In this document: positions 1 to 7,238 of the stretch, one piece after another
Layout of the letters: each line of letters begins with the position of its first letter
Numbering within the stretch: the first letter of the stretch is position 1
Source: Flavobacterium sp.
GTDB lineage: Bacteria; Bacteroidota; Bacteroidia; Flavobacteriales; Flavobacteriaceae
DNA length: 12,519 bases
Assembly: GCA_012032075.1 (NCBI GenBank)
Contig: JAAURU010000057.1
Span: 1-12,519 of the forward strand
Direction: 5' to 3'
Made by a program: the position numbers and the translations under genes
Notes under the pieces: generated by a model
The model's database searches: none
Told to the model about the DNA's origin: nothing
What the model saw: the letters and a program-made list of their open reading frames with translations, nothing else

Positions 1-503
1 GCAAAAACCGTTAATAAACTAGTCAAAACTGTATCAATAAAAGAAGCTCTACCAGTATATACAATAGCCTCTTTTCCTTGAGCAATTAAATTAGCATTAG
101 TGGCAGCCATTTTTTCAGCAAAAGCATCTTTTTTAGCTTGAATTAACTTATGATCTGCAATTAAGGATTGTAAGGAACCCCAAACTTGTGCAGGTGAAGG
201 CAATGTATTTGGTTGACAACTACTCTCTCCTGATGCAATACATGCTTTTACTGCAGTTGCCGCTTCTTGACCTTGTTCTGTTAAAGCTTTCTCGATTCTA
301 TAAGTGGCTTCTTTATTGTAAAGTGCTTTTGAACCAAAATGCCACAAACACAAGAATAAAAGAATTGAAATTATAGTAATTCCAGTTTTTTTAAAGGATG
401 CATATAATTTTTGTTTTTCAAACTTACCTTTAAATGCTATAGCTATAGGTTTGAAAAATGCTAACTTACTTACTTCTTCTTTCAATGTTATATCCTGTTC
501 CAT
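1..503 (-). CDS. nrtB: Nitrate ABC transporter permease NrtB, partial (N-terminal 167 residues)
   Basis: Membrane permease of a NrtABC-type nitrate importer; the gene runs off the left edge, so the channel-forming part and the EAA loop are not visible. The frame is open from the ATG at 503 to the edge. Residues about 33-49 form one hydrophobic span (ITIISILLFLCLWHF). A soluble, Ala/Lys/Glu-rich stretch of roughly 90 residues follows, containing LPSPAQVW and then YTGRASFIDTVLTSLLTVFA. The latter matches the family pattern (YTGKPTxxDQIxTSLxTV) found just before the transport domain in NrtB proteins with this insert. The insert has two cysteines eight residues apart (CIASGESSC), on the periplasmic side if topology is standard, which might form a disulfide (inference). 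It starts 35 bases after the nrtA stop, so the two are very likely co-transcribed. Confidence 0.85.
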   Translation of the reverse strand, partial: MEQDITLKEEVSKLAFFKPIAIAFKGKFEKQKLYASFKKTGITIISILLFLCLWHFGSKALYNKEATYRIEKALTEQGQEAATAVKACIASGESSCQPNTLPSPAQVWGSLQSLIADHKLIQAKKDAFAEKMAATNANLIAQGKEAIVYTGRASFIDTVLTSLLTVF

Positions 504-538
504 TTTATCTTGCTTTAATTGTATTCTCTTATTGAAAT

Positions 539-1911
539 TTAATCTTTGTTACCAATTTTAAAACTGTTGATGTAACCAATTGGATCTTTTGCATCATATT
601 TATTACCATCTATGAAATCTGTAGTTGCAGGCTTGTAACCATCTGTAGTAGGAATATCTTCTGCTGGTATTTTGCCTTCTGCTACTAAAAGATCGGCAGC
701 TTTTTTCCATATTTCTGGTTTGTATATTTTTTTGATTGTTTCTTCATACCAAGCAGCTGGTTTTTTCTCAGTAATTTGTCCCCATCTTCTCATTTGAGTT
801 AAGAACCAAATTCCATCAGAATAAAAAGGATAAGTTGCATTATATTTATAAAAAACATTAAAATCTGGCATGGAACGCTTATCTCCTTTTTCAAATTCGA
901 AAGTTCCTGTCATTGAATTTGCTAAAACTTCTTCTGGAGCTCCAACATATTGTGGTTTTGATAATATTTTTACCGCTTCTGCTCTATTTGCTGGTTCATC
1001 TAACCATTTTCCAGCTCTAATAAGTGCCTTCGTTACAGCAATAGCAGTATTTGGATTTTCCTCAACAAACTTTTTAGTCATTACAAACACTTTTTCTGGA
1101 TTATTTTTCCATATATCATAATTGGTAACCACTGGAACACCAATCCCTTTAAAAACTGCTTGTTGATTCCAAGGTTCACCCACACAATATCCATAGATTG
1201 TTCCTGATTCTAATGTTGCAGGCATTTGAGGTGGTGGCGTTACTGATAATAAAACTTCAGCATCAATTTGTCCTTGAACATTTTCAGCAGTGTACATACC
1301 TGGATGAATTCCTGAAGCAGCTAACCAATATCTAATCTCATAATTATGAGTTGAAACAGGAAAAACCATTCCCATTTTAAAAGGTTTACCACTATTTTTA
1401 TAAGAACTGATAACTGGTTTTAAAGCATCTGCTTTTATAGGATGAATAGGTTTTCCTTCTGCATCTTTAGGTACATTAGGTTTCATTTTAGCCCAAACAT
1501 CATTAGAAACAGTAATTCCATTTCCATTCAAATCCATTGAGTAAGCAGTTACTAATTCTGCTTGTCTTCCAAAACCTGCTCCAGCAGCAATAGGTTGACC
1601 TGCTAACATGTGAGAACCATCTAATTGACCATCAATAACTCGGTCTAAAACATTTTTCCAATTGGATTGTGCTTCAACAGTCACAAATAATCCTTCTTCT
1701 TCAAAGAATCCTTTTTCTTTGGCTATAGCCAATGGAGCCATATCTGTTAATTTAATAAAACCAAAAGTTAATTGAGGTTTTTCAATTTGAAGTGTAGCCG
1801 TTTTAGGCTCTACAACAGTTTCAGTTTCTACTTTTTTATCTTTTCCTCCACAAGCATTAGTAGTAAAGAAAAAGATATTGTACATAGCGTTTTTTGTAAT
1901 TGCATTTTCAT
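539..1911 (-). CDS. nrtA: Nitrate-binding lipoprotein NrtA (ABC substrate-binding protein), frameshift at the lipobox
   Basis: Periplasmic, probably lipid-anchored solute-binding protein of the NrtA/CmpA family that hands nitrate to NrtB. Family hallmarks are present: LTFGFIKLTDMAPLAIAKEKGFF near the N-terminus (key part TDMAPLAIAKE), SHMLAGQPIAAG, STHNYEIRYWLA and YGYCVGEPWNQQAV. The long open frame begins at 1885 with MYNIFFFTTNACGG, which is not a signal peptide. A different frame from ATG 1911 reads MKMQLQKTLCTISFSLLL, a good signal peptide. Restoring one A at 1857-1858 joins them as SLLLNACGGKDKK, giving a lipobox with Cys and a total of 457 residues. I therefore place the start at 1911 and treat the break as a single-base loss; an extra T in the nearby T run is an alternative repair. 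It is the first structural gene of the minus-strand nrtA-nrtB operon, downstream of the FNR-like gene. Confidence 0.88.
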
Positions 1912-1936
1912 AAAGAATAGTTTTTAAGTTTAATTC

Positions 1937-1953
1937 TAAGTATTAATTACTTA
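1937..1953. promoter_or_regulatory. Palindrome TAAGTA-N5-TACTTA upstream of nrtA
   Basis: TAAGTATTAATTACTTA has 6-base perfect arms around 5 bases, in the presumed nrtA 5' leader or start-site region. It resembles the two exact TAAGTATAAATACTTA copies at 2138-2153 and 2959-2974 but has a 5-base rather than 4-base spacer. It may be a weaker operator, or a true site altered by one base; function is inferred. Confidence 0.4.
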
Positions 1954-1960
1954 TTTTTTA

Positions 1961-1968
1961 CAAATTTA
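1961..1968 (-). promoter_or_regulatory. Putative nrtA promoter -7 element (TAAATTTG)
   Basis: On the minus strand the bases read TAAATTTG, matching the Bacteroidota -7 consensus TAnnTTTG, about 50 bases upstream of the proposed nrtA start at 1911. I see no TTG at the expected 17-23 base distance for the -33 element, so the promoter is either activator-dependent or this is a chance match in AT-rich DNA. Confidence 0.35.
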
Positions 1969-2102
1969 TAAGTAATTTTATAAAATAGTTTGTTTTTACA
2001 ATGGTTTTATATAGCTTTTACACCATAAAAAAACTGCTAAAATCATATTTTAATTTTAAATAATTTAAAATCATATAAATACAAAAATATAAATACAAAA
2101 AA

Positions 2103-2122
2103 AATACGTAAGACTACGTATT
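2103..2122. promoter_or_regulatory. 8-4-8 perfect inverted repeat, FNR-type spacing
   Basis: AATACGTA-AGAC-TACGTATT is a perfect 8-base inverted repeat with a 4-base spacer. Its core ACGTA-N4-TACGT has the 5-4-5 geometry of FNR/CRP-family boxes (FNR: TTGAT-N4-ATCAA) but a different half-site. It lies between the regulator gene and nrtA, about 190 bases upstream of the proposed nrtA start. A binding site for the adjacent regulator is an inference. Confidence 0.5.
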
Positions 2123-2137
2123 ATATAAATTAAAAAA

Positions 2138-2153
2138 TAAGTATAAATACTTA
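2138..2153. promoter_or_regulatory. Palindrome TAAGTATAAATACTTA, copy 1 (overlaps the regulator stop codon)
   Basis: A 16-base palindrome with 7-base arms and a 2-base centre; read as AAGTA-TAAA-TACTT it has 5-4-5 spacing. Its last three bases are the regulator stop codon. An identical 16-mer lies upstream of the same gene at 2959-2974, so the regulator gene is bracketed by exact copies. Confidence 0.5.
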
Positions 2154-2899
2154 GATATGTAAATAAAAGTTATGTATTGAAATTTCCTTTTGTAATTTAG
2201 AAATATCTAGAAGTCCTATTTTCTTCCCACTACTATGAATCAACTTTTCTTTTTTCAATGCTGAAAAAACTCGAATTACTTGTTCTTCTGTAGTGCCTAT
2301 AAAATCAGCGTAGTCTTTTCTACTTAATTGTATGTCCAAAAAATTATTTTTATGATTAAATTTTCTATTTATATATAAAAGCGCATCAACTACTCTTTCT
2401 CTAACAGTCATTTGCGATAATGATTTTACTTTAGCTTCACTTCGATTTAGTTCATTGGCATAAAAAAGCATCATATCATAAGTAAAAATTGGATCTTTTA
2501 ATAAGGTATTTTGTAAATTATCTTTGGAAAATAACATAAAACAGTATCCTCTAAAGCAATTGCACCTATAGAATAGTATTCCTCTGTACCAAAACCACGA
2601 TGTCCAATAATATCCCCAGCACTTGCAAAACGCACAATTTGCTCTCTACCATTGATTCCTGTTCTAAAAACTTTCACTTTCCCTTTTAATACAAAAAACA
2701 ACCCAGTAACCGGTGCACCTTCTATAATAAACTGTTGGCCTTTTTTACATTTAATTTCTTTTTTTTGATAAGCCAATTCCTGAGTATCTTCTGATTTCAA
2801 ATTCCTTTTTAGCAAACAATTTTCATTTGCACACAACTCACATTTCATTCCTAAAAATGAAGCTTTATTTGATAGTTGATTATGAAATTGTATGGCCAT
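2151..2899 (-). CDS. FNR/CRP-family transcriptional regulator with four FNR-like cysteines, frameshifted
   Basis: One-component regulator: cyclic-nucleotide-like sensor domain (residues about 45-130), dimerisation helix, then a winged helix-turn-helix around residues 185-230 (SRKDYADFIGTTEEQVIRVF). Two overlapping frames (2899-2498 and 2537-2151) join if one T is restored in the TTTT run at 2528-2531, reading LCYFSKDNLQN and giving 249 residues. Cysteines fall at 20, 23, 28 and 122; E. coli FNR binds its oxygen-sensing [4Fe-4S] cluster with 20, 23, 29 and 122. That suggests an Fe-S redox sensor rather than a cAMP or heme sensor. In the recognition helix the Glu and Arg that contact DNA in FNR are kept (EEQVIR), while the Ser before the Arg is Ile, so a different half-site is likely. 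It lies just upstream of nrtAB on the same strand and divergent from moeA, well placed to control both. Confidence 0.85.
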
Positions 2900-2958
2900 A
2901 TTATTCTGTATAATTACTAATTTATTACTAGTTAAAATTTAATATCAATGTGCTAATG

Positions 2959-2974
2959 TAAGTATAAATACTTA
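2959..2974. promoter_or_regulatory. Palindrome TAAGTATAAATACTTA, copy 2 (upstream of the regulator)
   Basis: Exact 16-base duplicate of the palindrome at 2138-2153, lying 60 bases upstream of the regulator start codon. The 5-4-5 core and placement suggest autoregulation by the FNR-like protein. This is inference from position and symmetry. Confidence 0.5.
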
Positions 2975-3038
2975 TTTTTAAAAAATTACTTAATTAATTG
3001 TAAAAAATAAGTAATCACATGTATTATAACCAAAATTT

Positions 3039-3062
3039 CGTTATGTTTGTATGGTTATAACG
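3039..3062. promoter_or_regulatory. ModE-box-like palindrome upstream of moeA
   Basis: CGTTATGT-N8-TTATAACG matches 7 of 8 bases in each half of the ModE box as I recall it, CGTTATAT-N4-12-ATRTAACG. It ends 8 bases before the moeA start and covers the putative -7 element, a position suited to repression. A small ModE-type regulator is encoded in the same operon (4248-4595), so molybdate-responsive autoregulation is plausible. Confidence 0.55.
3042..3049 (+). promoter_or_regulatory. Putative moeA operon promoter -7 element (TATGTTTG)
   Basis: TATGTTTG fits the Bacteroidota -7 consensus TAnnTTTG and would start transcription near 3053-3057, shortly before the moeA start codon. No convincing TTG -33 element is seen at the usual distance. 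It sits inside the ModE-like palindrome. Confidence 0.45.
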
Positions 3063-3070
3063 CTAGAAAT

Positions 3071-4247
3071 ATGATCACCGTAGAAAAGCTATCGAAATTG
3101 TAAAAAAAAATTGTGAACCTCTATTAAAAGAAGTTAACAAACCTATTGAGAAAGCTGGAAGTTATACTTTATTCAAAAGTGTTTATTCTCCTATAAATAT
3201 GCCTCCTTTTAGGCAATCTGCTATGGATGGTTACGCTTTACACTTACATAATAAACTAGATTATAAACTTATAGGAGAAATTAAAGCAGGAGATAATTTT
3301 CATCCTACATTAAAAGCAGGTGAAGCAGTCCGGATTTTACTGGTGCTCCTGTTCCAGATAGTGCTAATGCGATTGAAATGCAAGAAAAAGTGATTGTTAA
3401 AGAAAACAAAATAACTATAGCTAATGCAATTTCAATAAATAATAACATTCGTCCTGAAGGAGAACAAGTCAAAAAAGGTGAGTTAGCTTTAAAAAAAGAC
3501 ACTAAATTAAATCCTGCTAGCATTGGTTATTTAAGTAGTTTAGGCATTACAACAGTATCAGTTTATAAAAAACCAACTATTGCTATTGTTTCAACGGGAA
3601 ATGAAATTATTGAAGCCCATCAACCTTTAGCTTATGGACAAATTTATGAAAGCAATTCAAAAATGCTTCAAAGTGCACTTTATAATCTGAATTTCTATGA
3701 TGTTAGCCTTCATAAAATAGAAGACGATTATATCAAAACTTATGAAACACTTAAAGAGCTTCTTAATGATAATGATTTGGTTTTGATTTTTGGAGGCATT
3801 TCTGTGGGAGATTATGATTATGTTGGTAAAGCACTTAAAGCCTTGGAAGTAGAAGAACTTTTTTATAAAGTACAACAGAAACCAGGAAAACCTTTGTTTT
3901 TTGGAAAAAAAGAACAATGCCTTGTATTTGCTTTACCTGGAAATCCTGCAGCAGCATTAACTTGTTTTTATGTCTATGTTTATATAGCCTTGCAAAAAAT
4001 AATGGGTAAAACAACTATAGAATTACCTCGAATACAAGCAAAATCAATATCAGTTTTTCATAAAAATGGAGACCGACCTCAATTTTTGAAAGCTTTTTAT
4101 AGTAATGATGAAGTTACTATTTTAGAAGGACAAAGTTCAGCAATGTTACAAACTTTTGCACTTTCAAATGCTTTGGTTTTTATGCCTGAAAACATTGATA
4201 ATATTGCTGTAAATGATTTGGTAAACGTAATTTTATTACCTAATTAA
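3071..4247 (+). CDS. moeA: Molybdopterin molybdenumtransferase MoeA, two frameshifts
   Basis: Inserts molybdate into adenylylated molybdopterin to give Moco (family knowledge). ATG 3071 begins MITVEK and hits a stop after ten codons. Restoring one A at 3084-3087 gives MITVEKAIEIVKKNCEPLL and continues into the conserved MPPFRQSAMDGYAL. A second loss, one T at 3335-3338, breaks VRIFTGAPVPDSANAI. With both restored the protein has 392 residues, a normal MoeA length. Further family motifs are GGISVGDYDYV, LPGNPAAALTCFYVYV and GDRPQFLKA. It is the first gene of the Moco operon, and its stop directly abuts the modE start. There are no in-frame stops apart from those caused by the two single-base losses. 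Confidence 0.9.
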
Positions 4248-4595
4248 ATGACAATCATGATATACAAAATAAAAAGTAGAATTTGGATCGAACATAATAA
4301 TCAAGTATTAATAGGTGAAGGAAGATTCCAATTATTAAAAGCTATTGAACAAACTGGTTCGCTAACAAAAGCAGCCAAAGAACTAGGTTTATCCTATAAA
4401 AAAGCATGGCATTTAATAGATTCTGTAAATAAAGCTTCCAAAGAGCCTATTACCATAAACACTATAGGTGGAAAAGGTGGTGGTGGAGTTCAATTAACTA
4501 ATTATGGGAAAACCTTAGTGGTTGCTTTTGAAGAAATCAATCAAAACTGCTGGATATTTTTAGAGAATGAATTAGAAAAAATAAAGAATTTATAA
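4248..4595 (+). CDS. modE: Small ModE-type winged-helix regulator (DNA-binding domain only)
   Basis: A 115-residue protein matching the N-terminal LysR-type winged helix of ModE: GRFQLLKAIEQTGSLTKAAKELGLSYKKAWHLID (key parts TGSLTKAAKELGLSY and KKAW) and the wing GGKGGGGVQLT. ModE of E. coli has two extra C-terminal MOP domains that bind molybdate; these are absent, so this belongs to the short single-domain group and cannot sense molybdate in the classical way. The frame is intact. It starts directly after the moeA stop; a second ATG nine bases on is an alternative start. The ModE-box-like palindrome at 3039-3062 is a natural target, which would make the operon autoregulated (inference). Confidence 0.82.
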   Translation: MTIMIYKIKSRIWIEHNNQVLIGEGRFQLLKAIEQTGSLTKAAKELGLSYKKAWHLIDSVNKASKEPITINTIGGKGGGGVQLTNYGKTLVVAFEEINQNCWIFLENELEKIKNL

Positions 4596-4597
4596 AA

Positions 4598-5338
4598 ATG
4601 TTTCAAATAGAATATATCTCTCTTTTTTTGATTCTATTACCAATAGTATCTTTTCTATACGCTAGTGTTGGACATGGTGGTGCAAGTGGTTATTTAGCAC
4701 TTATGGCTCTATTTTCATTTGCTCCAAACATTATGAAACCAACTGCACTAATACTCAACTTATTTGTTTCAGGAATTTCATTTTACTATTATTATAAAGC
4801 TGGTCATTTTAAACCAAAACTATTCCTTGCATTTGCAGTTACATCAATTCCGTTTGCTTTTTTAGGAGGAATGCTAGAAATTGAAACTTCCATTTATAAA
4901 AAAATATTAGCGCTTCTTTTAGTCTTTGCTATTTTAAAAATGCTAAATGTATTTGGTAAGGAAAGTAATGAAATAAAACCTTTTAAATGGAAACTTAGTC
5001 TTTCAATAGGAAGCTTTATTGGTTTTTTTTCAGGGTTAATTGGAATTGGTGGAGGAATTATATTGACACCTTTACTATTGTTGTTAAAATGGGGAAACAT
5101 GAAAGAAGCTGCAGCTGTATCTGCTTTATTTATTTGGGCAAATTCAGCTTCTGGGCTAATTGGCCAATATACAACTGGAATTCGATTGGATTCTAATGTA
5201 TTACTATTAGTTGCAATTGCAATGATTGGTGGTGTTTTAGGTGCTTATTTTGGTAGCAAAAAATTAAATAATCTATTATTAAAACGCATTCTTTCCTTTG
5301 TTTTACTAATCGCTTGTATCAAATTAATTTACACTTAA
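4598..5338 (+). CDS. TauE/SafE-family membrane permease
   Basis: A 246-residue integral membrane protein with about eight hydrophobic segments in two related halves. The halves carry the glycine-rich signatures SVGHGGASGYLALMALF near residue 25 and GLIGIGGGIILTPLLLL near residue 145, typical of TauE/SafE sulfite/organosulfonate exporters. The frame is intact, 2 bases after modE and 1 base before mobA, so it is firmly inside the Moco operon. The substrate cannot be read from sequence. Sulfite or thiosulfate export, or an oxyanion such as molybdate or nitrite, would each fit this setting; I see no ModABC molybdate transporter in the window. The family call is confident and the role is not. Confidence 0.85.
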   Translation: MFQIEYISLFLILLPIVSFLYASVGHGGASGYLALMALFSFAPNIMKPTALILNLFVSGISFYYYYKAGHFKPKLFLAFAVTSIPFAFLGGMLEIETSIYKKILALLLVFAILKMLNVFGKESNEIKPFKWKLSLSIGSFIGFFSGLIGIGGGIILTPLLLLLKWGNMKEAAAVSALFIWANSASGLIGQYTTGIRLDSNVLLLVAIAMIGGVLGAYFGSKKLNNLLLKRILSFVLLIACIKLIYT

Positions 5339-5339
5339 A

Positions 5340-5924
5340 ATGATTGCAAATAAAAACATAACTGGAATTATCCTAGCGGGTGGAAAAAGTTCGAGAATGG
5401 GAACCGATAAAGCTTTTCTAAAATGGAATAATAAATTATTTATAGAAAGTATTATAGCTGCTTTAGATCCTTTAGTTTCGGAAATAATTATAGTTTCTAA
5501 TGATAAAAAATATGATATTTTTAGAACAAAACGAATAGAAGATGTAATTGAAAATGCAGGTCCAGTAGCAGGTATTTATTCTGGATTAAATGCTTCGAAA
5601 ACGGAATATAATTTAGTTTTAAGTTGTGATATTCCTTTGATTACTGAAACTATTTTACAACAACTAATTAATGAAATTGATGATAAAGCTGAAATTATTC
5701 AGTGCGAAAGTCAAGGAAAAACCATGCCTTTGATTGCTTTGTATAGCAAACGATGCGAAAACCAATTTTTGAAAATTTTAAACGAAGGAGAAAGAAGATT
5801 GAGAATTGCAGTAGCAACATGTAAAGTAAAAACAATTATTTTAAACGCTGAAAATGAGATTTATACCACGAATATTAACACACCTCAACAATTAAAAGAG
5901 ATTCGTCATGCAAATAGTAATTAA
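5340..5924 (+). CDS. mobA: Molybdenum cofactor guanylyltransferase MobA
   Basis: Transfers GMP from GTP to Mo-molybdopterin to form the MGD cofactor used by DMSO-reductase-family enzymes, including nitrate reductases (family knowledge). The 194-residue protein has the GT-A nucleotidyltransferase signature at its N-terminus, IILAGGKSSRMGTDKAFLKW, then GPVAGIYSGLNAS and the metal-binding region VLSCDIPLIT. The length is normal and the frame is intact. It begins one base after the permease stop and overlaps the start of moaD by 17 bases, suggesting translational coupling. Its presence indicates that the target enzyme uses bis-MGD, in line with an assimilatory nitrate reductase outside this window. 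Confidence 0.9.
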   Translation: MIANKNITGIILAGGKSSRMGTDKAFLKWNNKLFIESIIAALDPLVSEIIIVSNDKKYDIFRTKRIEDVIENAGPVAGIYSGLNASKTEYNLVLSCDIPLITETILQQLINEIDDKAEIIQCESQGKTMPLIALYSKRCENQFLKILNEGERRLRIAVATCKVKTIILNAENEIYTTNINTPQQLKEIRHANSN

Positions 5925-6140
5925 ATATTTTGGACTCATTGCCGAAATTACACAACGTGAAGAAGAACAAATCTCTTTTACGAAAATACCATTGCTGAAC
6001 TTTTAGAAGATTTATTTTTAAGATATCCAAACTTAAAAACAAAACATTTTCAAGTTGCCCAAAATAAAGAAATTGTTCCAATAGCTACCAAAATTACAAC
6101 AAATGAAATAGCGCTTCTACCTCCATTTGCAGGTGGATAA
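5908..6140 (+). CDS. moaD: Molybdopterin synthase sulfur-carrier subunit MoaD, frameshifted
   Basis: Small ubiquitin-like protein whose C-terminal Gly-Gly is converted to a thiocarboxylate that donates sulfur to cPMP. ATG 5908 reads MQIVIKYFGLIAEIT, typical of MoaD, then stops early. Restoring one base (a T in the TTTT run 5976-5979, or a base in the following AC) continues ENTIAELLEDLFLRYPNL and ends in LLPPFAGG, the hallmark MoaD tail, for 77 residues. The gene overlaps mobA by 17 bases and lies 8 bases before moeB. It was easy to miss because neither frame alone is long. Confidence 0.85.
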
Positions 6141-6148
6141 TATTAAGT

Positions 6149-7238
6149 ATGAATAGATATAGCAGACATATTATACTTTCTGAAATTGGTTCAACAGGTC
6201 AAGAGAAACTTTCTAAAGCTAAGATTTTAGTGGTTGGAGCTGGTGGTTTAGGTTGTCCTATTTTACAATATTTAGTAGCAGCTGGAATTGGCACAATAGG
6301 AATCATTGATTTTGATACTGTAGAAGAATCCAATTTACAACGACAAGTTTTATTTGGCACTTCTTCTATTGGAAAAAATAAAGCTATTGTAGCTAAAAAA
6401 CGATTAGACGATTTGAATGACACAATTAAAATAGTAGCTTATCCTGAAAAATTAACATCTCAAAATGCCATTGAAATATTTAAAAACTATGACGTTATAG
6501 TTGATGGCACCGATAATTTTGCAACCCGATATTTAATTAATGATACTTGCATTTTAACAAATAAGCCTATGGTTTTTGGAGCAATTCATAAGTTTGAAGG
6601 TCAGGTTTCTGTTTTTAATTATGAAAATGGTCCTAGTTATCGTTGCCTTTTCCCAAAAGAACCACAGAAAAATGATGTTGGGAATTGTACAGAAATAGGA
6701 GTTTTAGGAGTTTTACCAGGAATAATTGGTACACTTCAAGCGAATGAAGTACTGAAAATCATATTAGGAATAGGTAAAATAGCATCTGGTAAATTAGTAC
6801 ATTTCAATGCGCTTACCTTAGAAACTGTAACTTTAAAAATAAATAAAAATGAAGCAGCAATTTTGAAAGTTATAAATAGTAAAGCAACTTTTTCTACAAA
6901 GTTTACCAATGAAAGTTGTGACTTCAAAATACCTGAAATTAATATAAAGATATACTTTTTCAGAAAATATTCAGTTTATTGATGTTAGAGAAAGAGATGA
7001 ATTACCTAAAATTTCAGCTATTGAAGTCATTTCGATTCCTTTGAGCCAACTGGAAAACCATTTAGATAAGATTGAAATCGACAAACAGTACTTTATTTTC
7101 TGCCAAAGTGGAATGCGATCTAAAAAAGCTGTCTTAAGACTTCTCCAATTAGGTTATAATAACTGTTTGTGTCTTACAGAAGGAGCTTTGGCAATTGAAA
7201 CCTATTTAACCAATCAAAAACAACTAACAAATGAATGA
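6149..7238 (+). CDS. moeB: MoeB/ThiF-like adenylyltransferase with C-terminal rhodanese domain, frameshifted
   Basis: Activates the MoaD C-terminus with ATP; the rhodanese domain may supply the sulfur (family knowledge). Residues 1-255 show RHIILSEIGSTGQ, the nucleotide loop VVGAGGLGCP, DFDTVEESNLQRQ, VDGTDNFATRYLIND and GNCTEIGVLG. The rhodanese part has FIDVRERDELP and the active-site loop CQSGMRS. The frames differ by +1, best explained by two lost bases, an A at 6946-6948 and a T at 6956-6960, which restores NIKDILFSENIQFIDVRE and gives 363 residues; loss of one surplus T is an alternative. Oddly, the zinc CxxC pairs of E. coli MoeB are missing: the first reads SYRC and the second is absent. 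The stop overlaps the moaE start (ATGAATGA). Confidence 0.88.

Larger units (their letters stand above)
1912..2150. other. Intergenic region between the regulator and nrtA
   Basis: A 239-base, very AT-rich stretch without a gene. It holds three palindromes with GTA...TAC cores, listed separately, and a minus-strand TAnnTTTG element. It is the only sizeable non-coding segment upstream of nrtA and so should carry the nrtA control region. No clear intrinsic terminator for the regulator gene is visible, although the palindrome at its stop codon could form a weak hairpin. Confidence 0.6.
2900..3070. other. Divergent control region between the regulator and moeA
   Basis: A 171-base AT-rich intergenic segment separating the minus-strand regulator from the plus-strand Moco operon. 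It contains palindrome copy 2 (2959-2974), an ATTACTTA/TAAGTAAT inverted repeat (2985-2992 with 3008-3015), a TTATAACC/GGTTATAA inverted repeat (3024-3031 with 3053-3060), and the ModE-box-like site plus promoter-like element listed separately. Both divergent transcription units must start here. Confidence 0.6.

Noticed and set aside
188..376. 62-residue plus-strand open frame opposite nrtB
   Set aside because: It is antisense to a well-conserved NrtB frame and is Leu-rich with no family features; a shadow frame.
2100..3060. Classical FNR box TTGAT-N4-ATCAA or NtcA box GTA-N8-TAC
   Set aside because: Neither occurs in a symmetric form in the two control regions; the symmetric sites have GTA-N4-TAC cores instead.
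3076..3120. Programmed frameshifting or slippage at the 9-A run near the moeA start
   Set aside because: The frame is already correct across the nine A's; the break lies just before, at the short run 3084-3087, which is a poor slippage site.
3657..3917. 86-residue minus-strand open frame inside moeA
   Set aside because: Phe/Ile/Lys-rich translation of the strand opposite conserved MoeA motifs; no independent support.
3378..4247. moeA beginning at 3378 as a shorter complete gene
   Set aside because: It would lack the conserved N-terminal domain including MPPFRQSAMDGYA, which is present directly upstream in shifted frames.
5875..6081. 68-residue minus-strand open frame over moaD
   Set aside because: It covers the MoaD region antisense; the plus-strand MoaD reading with its PPFAGG tail explains the DNA.
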